Source: Bacteroidales bacterium
Lineage (GTDB): Bacteria; Bacteroidota; Bacteroidia; Bacteroidales; 4484-276
Reading direction: 5' to 3'
NCBI GenBank assembly: GCA_018400545.1
Contig: JAGYLT010000056.1
Location: 1 to 10,646, forward strand
DNA length: 10,646 nt
Position 1 is the first letter of the stretch; each line of letters opens with the position of its first letter. Shown in pieces: positions 6,675-10,646 of this stretch. Under the pieces are notes generated by a model. It searched no databases and was not told the origin of the DNA. It saw only the letters and a program-made list of their open reading frames with translations. The translations under genes and the position numbers were made by a program.

Positions 6675-6973
6675 CATGGCTTATGAACATTTTTTTAGGC
6701 AGCTTTGCATGACTGATAACTTCATGGAATCATTTTAGTACCCACCAAAATATAATATTCGATAATTAAGTTTAAAGTTATCTTCTGCAAAATATTAGTA
6801 TTCGCAATGCATAGCTTACAAATATCTGTTAATCAGTAATTATTGACGATTAAATTTTTATTTTGCATTTCACCTTTGAGCATCCATTCATTTTATATTT
6901 ACATTTCAGGTTTTCAATCCGTTAAAAAATTTCTCTGTCCAGTCAGCATAAAATTATCTTAGTTTTGTAGCCT
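6675..6973. other. AT-rich spacer after the glycosylase gene
   Basis: This 299-base stretch contains no credible gene. I see only weak short dyads, for example GATAA (6760-6764) against TTATC (6778-6782), and no strong terminator for the upstream operon. The only clear signal is the TAGTTTTG box at its right edge. Confidence 0.5.
6960..6967 (+). promoter_or_regulatory. Candidate -7 promoter box abutting the DUF21/CBS gene
   Basis: TAGTTTTG matches TAnnTTTG and ends only 6 bases before the ATG at 6974. If used, transcription would begin at about 6971-6974 and the message would be leaderless or nearly so. No -33 TTTG is visible; TCTG at 6934-6937 is a weak candidate. Confidence 0.42.
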
Positions 6974-8071
6974 ATGGGATTATTGCTTTTTTACCTGTTT
7001 CTGGCCATTGCCATTTCATTCCTCTGCTCCATCATGGAGGCGGTTATTCTTTCCACATCCGTTTCCTACATCAAGACCCGGGAACTGGCAGGCAGTAAGA
7101 GTGCTGCCCGTTTAAAGGAATTCAAAAATAACATCGACCGGCCGCTGGCAGCGATTCTTTCCATCAATACAGTGGCGCATACCGTTGGTGCTGCCGGGGT
7201 TGGGGCACAGGCGGTTGCCGTTTTTGGTGAGGCTTACTTTGGCTGGATATCAGCTATCCTCACCTTGCTCATTCTGGTTTTTTCCGAGATCATCCCCAAA
7301 ACAATCGGGGCACGCTACTGGCGTAGTCTGGCATTGCCCTCGGCAGGCATTTTGATGACCATGGTTTATATTTCCTGGCCGCTGGTGATAATCTCAAAAT
7401 GGATCACCAATATGTTTTTTGATTCCGAAGGACAAAAAACAATCAGCCGCGAGGAAATTTCTGCCATGGCGCAAATCGGAACACAGGAAGGGGTTTTTGA
7501 AGAATCGGAAGAGAAGGTGATCCAAAACCTGATGCGCCTGAGGTCGATCAGCGTTAAATCCATCATGACTCCACGAACGGTTTTGGTTTCAGCTCCTGAG
7601 GAACTTTTGCTTACCGATTTTTTTAAGGATAAAAATTATCTTCGCTTTTCCAGGATTCCGGTTTATCAGAATAATGTGGATAACATCACAGGTTATGTTT
7701 TGAAATATGATATCCTCGAAAAACTTGCCGAAGATAAGTTCAACCTGAAACTGAAGGATATTAAACGGGAAATGATGGTTACTTTCGAAAATTTCACCAT
7801 TCCCAAACTGTTTGAACAACTCCTCGAAAAAAAAGAGCATATTGCCATGATTGTGGATGAATACGGCGGCGTATCAGGAATTGCAACCCTGGAAGATATT
7901 TTTGAAACCCTGTTTGGCCTTGAAATTACCGACGAAACCGACCTTCAGGAAGATATGCAGAAACTGGCCAAAGAACGTTGGGCAAAGCGCGCAAAGGCCA
8001 TGAATATCGATACCGTGCAAATGTACCCCATTGGTGAAAAACCGGATGATGAAAATCCGGATCCGGAATAA
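6974..8071 (+). CDS. DUF21 and CBS-pair membrane protein (CNNM/HlyC-CorC-related)
   Basis: A 365-residue inner-membrane protein. The N-terminal DUF21 (CNNM-type) domain has hydrophobic segments at about residues 1-28, 57-83, 88-109 and 118-142, with the family signatures NTVAHTVGAAG (65-75) and FSEIIPKTIG (103-112). An acidic linker rich in E and S follows, then a cytoplasmic CBS pair: the first starts at SIMTPRTVLVSAPEE (196-210), the second ends in AMIVDEYGGVSGIATLEDIFE and ITDETD. CNNM-family members bind adenine nucleotides in the CBS pair and are linked to magnesium or other divalent cation export; the substrate of this one cannot be read from sequence. The C-terminal transporter-associated CorC_HlyC domain is absent and a short charged tail ends in KPDDENPDPE. 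Shorter members of this kind are known, so this is not damage. It appears to be a single-gene unit. Confidence 0.88.
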   Translation: MGLLLFYLFLAIAISFLCSIMEAVILSTSVSYIKTRELAGSKSAARLKEFKNNIDRPLAAILSINTVAHTVGAAGVGAQAVAVFGEAYFGWISAILTLLILVFSEIIPKTIGARYWRSLALPSAGILMTMVYISWPLVIISKWITNMFFDSEGQKTISREEISAMAQIGTQEGVFEESEEKVIQNLMRLRSISVKSIMTPRTVLVSAPEELLLTDFFKDKNYLRFSRIPVYQNNVDNITGYVLKYDILEKLAEDKFNLKLKDIKREMMVTFENFTIPKLFEQLLEKKEHIAMIVDEYGGVSGIATLEDIFETLFGLEITDETDLQEDMQKLAKERWAKRAKAMNIDTVQMYPIGEKPDDENPDPE

Positions 8072-8096
8072 AGTAAATCTTAGCCCAGGAGACTTT

Positions 8097-8124
8097 CATT
8101 ACACATTACACATCAAACATCGAA
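8097..8124. repeat. Four imperfect tandem heptamers
   Basis: The units are CATTACA, CATTACA, CATCAAA and CATCGAA, back to back from 25 bases after the stop codon of the DUF21/CBS gene. The final part also pairs at a distance: ATCAAACATC (8112-8121) faces GATATTTGAT (8165-8174) as 10-base arms with one mismatch. A perfect odd palindrome, TGATATGATATCA, lies between (8131-8143). No function is evident. Confidence 0.55.
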
Positions 8125-8178
8125 TATTTTTGATATGATATCAGAGGTACGATGTCAGATTTTGGATATTTGATCTTT

Positions 8179-8241
8179 TCTGCGCTAAGCGCTACGCTCT
8201 CTGCGCTACGCGCTTCGCTCTCTGCGCCATGCTTCACCCGG
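8179..8241. repeat. Two and a half copies of a 21-base GC-rich tandem repeat
   Basis: Units 8179-8199 and 8200-8220 each begin TCTGCGCTA and end CGCTC; they differ at 2 of 21 positions. A third, decayed copy starts at 8221 (TCTGCGCCA) and loses similarity after about 18 bases. Each of the first two units carries a short GCGC-type dyad (GCGCTAAGCGC at 8182-8192). The repeat is far more GC-rich than the AT-rich sequence just before it. It lies between convergent genes and has no T-run, so a role as intrinsic terminator is unsupported. Confidence 0.7.
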
Positions 8242-8305
8242 AAAAACACACAACCTTATACTGCTCACTCACAGGGTAAACCAGACAGCGCCTCGCCTGC
8301 AATCC

Positions 8306-9151
8306 CTAATTTCCGCTGTCCAGATGATAGCTCACCAGTTCGTCTATCGGTCCCTGGATTACATTTCTGACCCTGAGATTAAATTCAGCTGCCACTTCTT
8401 CCAGGTAGTCACGAAATAAAAAAGCAACCGATCCTGAAAAGCCAAGATCATAATTCTGATAATCCGGGTATTTCAAAGTGTTTTCCCTGAAGAAGTCCCT
8501 GAATGCTTTTTTTACCAGTGATTTTATGAATGGATGGTTTTTGTTCTCAACAGCAAACGGGACGAATGAGGCGATATAGGCGTTGGGTTTTTCGCGGGCA
8601 TACAACTTGGGTATAAAGGTGGCCGGGTCGATTTCGAAAGCTTGATTGAATTTCTGTTTAAGCTCACCCGGAAAGAGACCGTAAAATAAAGCCCTGATCA
8701 ATTCACCACCTATACTTGCGCCGCTGCCTTCATCAGCAAGCAGGTATCCCAGCGAAGGCACCGAAAAAGTGATTTCATTTTCTTCGAACAGGCAACTGCT
8801 TGATCCTGTGCCGAGGATGGAAGCGATTCCACTGCCATTTCCGAACAGCGCCCTGGCAGCGCCAAATAAATCGTGCTGTACCTCGATACCGGCCTTTTTG
8901 AAATACCTGGCCAAAATATCCCTGACCATTTTTTTTGAACTGGCCGCAGCACACCCTGCTCCGTAAAAATATACATGCCTAACCCTGGAGGTAAGAAAAG
9001 GCGGGGTTAGTTCTGCGATAGCTTTTTCCAGCGTGGCTTCAGGAAAATAGGTTGGGTTGAATCCGGAAGTTGAAAGGCTTAACAGGACCTTTTTTTTATT
9101 CATGATAACCCAGTCTGTTTTGGTTGATCCGCTCTCAGCAATGATTTTCAT
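8306..9151 (-). CDS. BadF/BadG/BcrA-type ASKHA kinase, N-acetylglucosamine kinase-like
   Basis: A 281-residue protein with the sugar kinase/actin/Hsp70 fold. Phosphate-1 motif: ESGSTKTDW (6-14). The likely catalytic base is Asp95 in QHDLFGAARAL (92-102). Phosphate-2 motif: GTGSSSC (114-120). GYLLADEGSGASIGGEL (135-151) is the conserved loop of this family, and GFSGSVAFLF (237-246) is the adenosine motif. Related proteins in Bacteroidota are annotated as N-acetylglucosamine kinases, which would phosphorylate amino sugars, for example during cell-wall recycling; substrate choice cannot be read from sequence. Many relatives have Asp at the position of Glu6, a conservative change. The gene begins 39 bases after dgkA and has its own promoter box in that gap, so it may be expressed both alone and with dgkA. 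The ATG at 9151 is right because the phosphate-1 motif begins at residue 6. Confidence 0.82.
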   Translation of the reverse strand: MKIIAESGSTKTDWVIMNKKKVLLSLSTSGFNPTYFPEATLEKAIAELTPPFLTSRVRHVYFYGAGCAAASSKKMVRDILARYFKKAGIEVQHDLFGAARALFGNGSGIASILGTGSSSCLFEENEITFSVPSLGYLLADEGSGASIGGELIRALFYGLFPGELKQKFNQAFEIDPATFIPKLYAREKPNAYIASFVPFAVENKNHPFIKSLVKKAFRDFFRENTLKYPDYQNYDLGFSGSVAFLFRDYLEEVAAEFNLRVRNVIQGPIDELVSYHLDSGN

Positions 9152-9179
9152 AAGGTATAATTTTCTAATAATTGCACTG

Positions 9180-9187
9180 CAAATGTA
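9180..9187 (-). promoter_or_regulatory. Candidate -7 promoter box for the ASKHA kinase gene
   Basis: Read leftward the box is TACATTTG, an exact TAnnTTTG match in the 39-base gap after dgkA. Predicted leader is about 25 bases. Any -33 element would lie inside the dgkA coding end, and none is obvious there. Confidence 0.42.
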
Positions 9188-9190
9188 TGA

Positions 9191-9574
9191 TTATCCAATT
9201 ATTTTCGGCAGGAAAATCAAAAAGCCGGCAACCACCGCAACAACTGCCGCGATAAGCACTGCACCGGCGGCTACATCTTTAATCCTTCCAGCCAGGGGAT
9301 GGAACTGAGGGGAGATTTTATCAACCAGAAGTTCGATAGCTGTATTGAATGCCTCGGCGGTAAAAACCATTCCGATAGTAAGAGACACTAAAACCCATTC
9401 GACAGTTGAAATGGAAAAATAAAAACCAACAGCAACAACGATTAATGCAGCCGTTAAATGTATCCACATATTATGTTGCGTGCCAATCAGGTAACGAATA
9501 CCCTTAAAAGCAAACTTAAAACTTTTGATTCTTTTCGGGATGCTAAAATGATCCTGTTCTTTTTTATTCTCCAT
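9191..9574 (-). CDS. dgkA: DgkA-type lipid kinase (diacylglycerol or undecaprenol kinase)
   Basis: A 127-residue integral inner-membrane kinase of the small DgkA family, normal length. After a basic amphipathic start (IPKRIKSFKFAFKGIRYLIG, 12-31) come three hydrophobic segments at about 37-55, 58-76 and 102-122. The catalytic signature is AEAFNTAIELLVD (73-85), containing Glu74, Asn77 and Glu81, and it is followed by AGRIKDVAAGAVL (95-107) with Asp100. These are the residues used for Mg-ATP binding in E. coli DgkA. The family splits into proteobacterial enzymes acting on diacylglycerol and Gram-positive-type enzymes acting on undecaprenol. The AGRIKDVAAGAV form and the short length resemble the latter, but I cannot decide the substrate. 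It is the first gene of a leftward pair with the ASKHA kinase and diverges from the receiver-PAS gene across 148 bases. Confidence 0.88.
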   Translation of the reverse strand: MENKKEQDHFSIPKRIKSFKFAFKGIRYLIGTQHNMWIHLTAALIVVAVGFYFSISTVEWVLVSLTIGMVFTAEAFNTAIELLVDKISPQFHPLAGRIKDVAAGAVLIAAVVAVVAGFLIFLPKIIG

Positions 9575-9593
9575 GGCATTTTAAATGTCCACC

Positions 9594-9601
9594 CAAATGT
9601 A
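9594..9601 (-). promoter_or_regulatory. dgkA: Candidate -7 promoter box for dgkA
   Basis: Read leftward the box is TACATTTG, 19 bases before the dgkA ATG, giving a predicted leader of about 16 bases. With the box at 9649-9656 it forms a 9-base inverted repeat, CCAAATGTA (9593-9601) and TACATTTGG (9649-9657), in the divergent spacer. Confidence 0.45.
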
Positions 9602-9648
9602 ATTGAATTTTTACCAACAGCGATATCCCACCCTTAATTTTTTTAGTG

Positions 9649-9656
9649 TACATTTG
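9649..9656 (+). promoter_or_regulatory. Candidate -7 promoter box for the receiver-PAS gene
   Basis: TACATTTG matches TAnnTTTG; predicted leader is about 63 bases, the longest in this window. No clear Shine-Dalgarno sequence precedes the ATG at 9723, and no -33 TTTG is visible. Confidence 0.4.
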
Positions 9657-9722
9657 GTTGTTAATTCCGGTTGCAGATTTCCCGGCATACTGTTAACCAC
9701 AGATAAACCAAACGAGCCTGTT

Positions 9723-10646
9723 ATGAGTAAAAATATAACTCCGCTGATTTTGATCATTGATGATAACTTTGAACTTAGAATGCTGCGCCAAAGCATTTTG
9801 CAAAAGCATGGTTATCAGGTCGTCACGGCTGAAGGTGGAAAAGAAGGCATTGCACTGGCCAACAAGCATGTGCCTGATTTAATACTTCTTGATGTGGTAA
9901 TGCCACAAATGGGCGGACTGGATGTATTGCAGAAATTAAAATCTGATGAAAAAACAAAGTCCATTTTTGTTATTCTCATTTCCGGTCAGCAAAAAAGCGC
10001 TGAAGATTTAACCAAAGGCCTGGATATGGGTGCCGATGGTTATCTGACGTCTCCCATTCCAAATGCACTTTTGGCAGCACAGATCAGAACCTTTATTAAG
10101 CAGAAACTGGACATGGATAAGCTGAGGATGTCAGAATATGACATCTTTACAAAAAGCCAGGAACTGGAAATCTCCCGTCAGAATCTTGAGCAGAAAAATC
10201 TGGAATACCAGGCACTGAACAAAGAGCTGACCCATGCTATGCGGTCGTTGACCTTAAGCGAGAAAAAATATAAATTGCTTGCCGAAAACTCCGGTGACGT
10301 GATCTGGACCATGAAGTTGAACGGACGTTACAATTATGTCAGTCCCGGAGTTTACAAAATGATAGGTTTCAGTGCTGACGAAATGAGGCGCACAAAAATA
10401 GGAGAGTTGCTGGATGAAGAATCAGCTTTAAGGGCAAAAAATACCCTCAAAAAAATTCAACGTGATGAAGCCAGTGGGATGAGAAACCAGGCTTTTCCCC
10501 TTTTGGAATTGAAGCAGCGTCGAAAAGATGGCTCTTATTTCTGGACCGAAGTCAGTTTGAGCCCCATCAGGGATGAGGAAGGAAACCTGATTGAACTTCT
10601 GGGCATAACGCGGAATATCGATGAAAAGAAGGCCATGGAAGCCGCC
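9723..10646 (+). CDS. Receiver-coiled coil-PAS signalling protein, 5' portion (308 codons), runs off the window
   Basis: The frame opens at ATG 9723 and is still open at the window end. Residues 6-125 form a response-regulator receiver domain: acidic pair Asp13-Asp14, phosphoacceptor Asp57 in LILLDVVMP (53-61), and the switch Ser87 in ILISGQ. The conserved lysine before proline is replaced: GADGYLTSPIP (103-113) has Ser110 where YLTKP is usual. Residues 125-180 are charged and heptad-like, a probable coiled coil. Residues 181-305 are a PAS domain with its PAC end: SEKKYKLLAENSGDVIWTM, YVSPGVYKMIGFSADEM (205-221), RRKDGSYFWTEVSLSPIRDEEGN (266-288) and LLGITRNIDEKKAME. No signal peptide or membrane segment is seen, so it is cytoplasmic. 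Proteins of this layout usually continue into a histidine kinase, more PAS repeats or an output domain; which one cannot be seen here. The start fits because the receiver begins 6 residues in. Confidence 0.88.
   Translation, partial: MSKNITPLILIIDDNFELRMLRQSILQKHGYQVVTAEGGKEGIALANKHVPDLILLDVVMPQMGGLDVLQKLKSDEKTKSIFVILISGQQKSAEDLTKGLDMGADGYLTSPIPNALLAAQIRTFIKQKLDMDKLRMSEYDIFTKSQELEISRQNLEQKNLEYQALNKELTHAMRSLTLSEKKYKLLAENSGDVIWTMKLNGRYNYVSPGVYKMIGFSADEMRRTKIGELLDEESALRAKNTLKKIQRDEASGMRNQAFPLLELKQRRKDGSYFWTEVSLSPIRDEEGNLIELLGITRNIDEKKAMEAA

Noticed and set aside
7940..8071. Truncation of the DUF21/CBS protein before its CorC_HlyC domain
   Set aside because: The protein ends in a charged tail after a complete CBS pair with a normal stop, and short members without that domain are a known subgroup, so this is not a pseudogene.
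8179..8241. CRISPR array
   Set aside because: The 21-base units are directly adjacent with no spacers, only two are good copies, and no cas gene is present.
8152..8370. A 72-codon open frame on the plus strand with a seven-residue ALSATLSALRASL-like pattern
   Set aside because: The periodic residues are only the translation of the 21-base DNA repeat. The frame overlaps the 3' end of the kinase gene on the other strand, has no promoter box and resembles no family I know.
8306..9151. Glu6 in place of the commoner Asp in the kinase phosphate-1 motif as a sign of lost activity
   Set aside because: The change is conservative, all other motifs including Asp95 and GTGS are intact, and one residue is too little to claim inactivity.

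Overview
The window looks like ordinary chromosome from a member of the Bacteroidota, probably an environmental relative of the Bacteroidales or Marinilabiliales. Three things point there: the protein families and their sequence style, the lack of strong Shine-Dalgarno sequences, and an exact TAnnTTTG (-7) promoter box in front of every gene or operon that appears to need its own promoter. I see no tRNA, rRNA, CRISPR array, prophage or insertion sequence. The species assignment is inference.

Left part (1-1549, minus strand): a split saccharopine pathway for lysine breakdown. A gene for lysine:2-oxoglutarate reductase (242-1549) resembles the N-terminal half of the eukaryotic bifunctional enzyme AASS. 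It is followed by the start of a saccharopine dehydrogenase gene (1-163, cut by the window edge). A terminator-like hairpin (203-237) sits between them. A 313-base divergent spacer (1550-1862) separates this operon from the next unit; it holds one promoter box for each direction and an imperfect inverted repeat.

Centre (1863-6674, plus strand): 6-phosphofructokinase with a clear terminator behind it; a CCA-adding tRNA nucleotidyltransferase with an HD domain (GTG start); then a tight three-gene unit. That unit is a small acidic-tailed protein of the pRiA4b ORF-3-like family, miaA (overlapping it by 11 bases) and a family 4 uracil-DNA glycosylase 7 bases later. The CCA enzyme and MiaA both act on tRNA; the glycosylase repairs deaminated DNA.

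Right part (6675-10646): a 299-base spacer with only one recognisable signal, a promoter box almost touching the next start codon; a DUF21/CBS membrane protein of the CNNM/CorC-related group (plus); a repeat-rich convergent spacer (8072-8305); then, on the minus strand, a BadF/BadG/GlcNAc-kinase-like ASKHA kinase and, upstream of it, a DgkA-type lipid kinase. Finally, divergent from dgkA, comes the first 308 codons of a receiver-coiled coil-PAS signalling protein that runs off the window. Its receiver lacks the conserved lysine.

Most of the window is housekeeping. I found no convincing previously undescribed system. The points best worth checking are the hairpin between the two lysine-degradation genes, the Gly/Lys active-site combination in the phosphofructokinase, the conserved-looking pRiA4b-like/miaA overlap, the lysine-less receiver and the repeat-rich spacer at 8097-8235.
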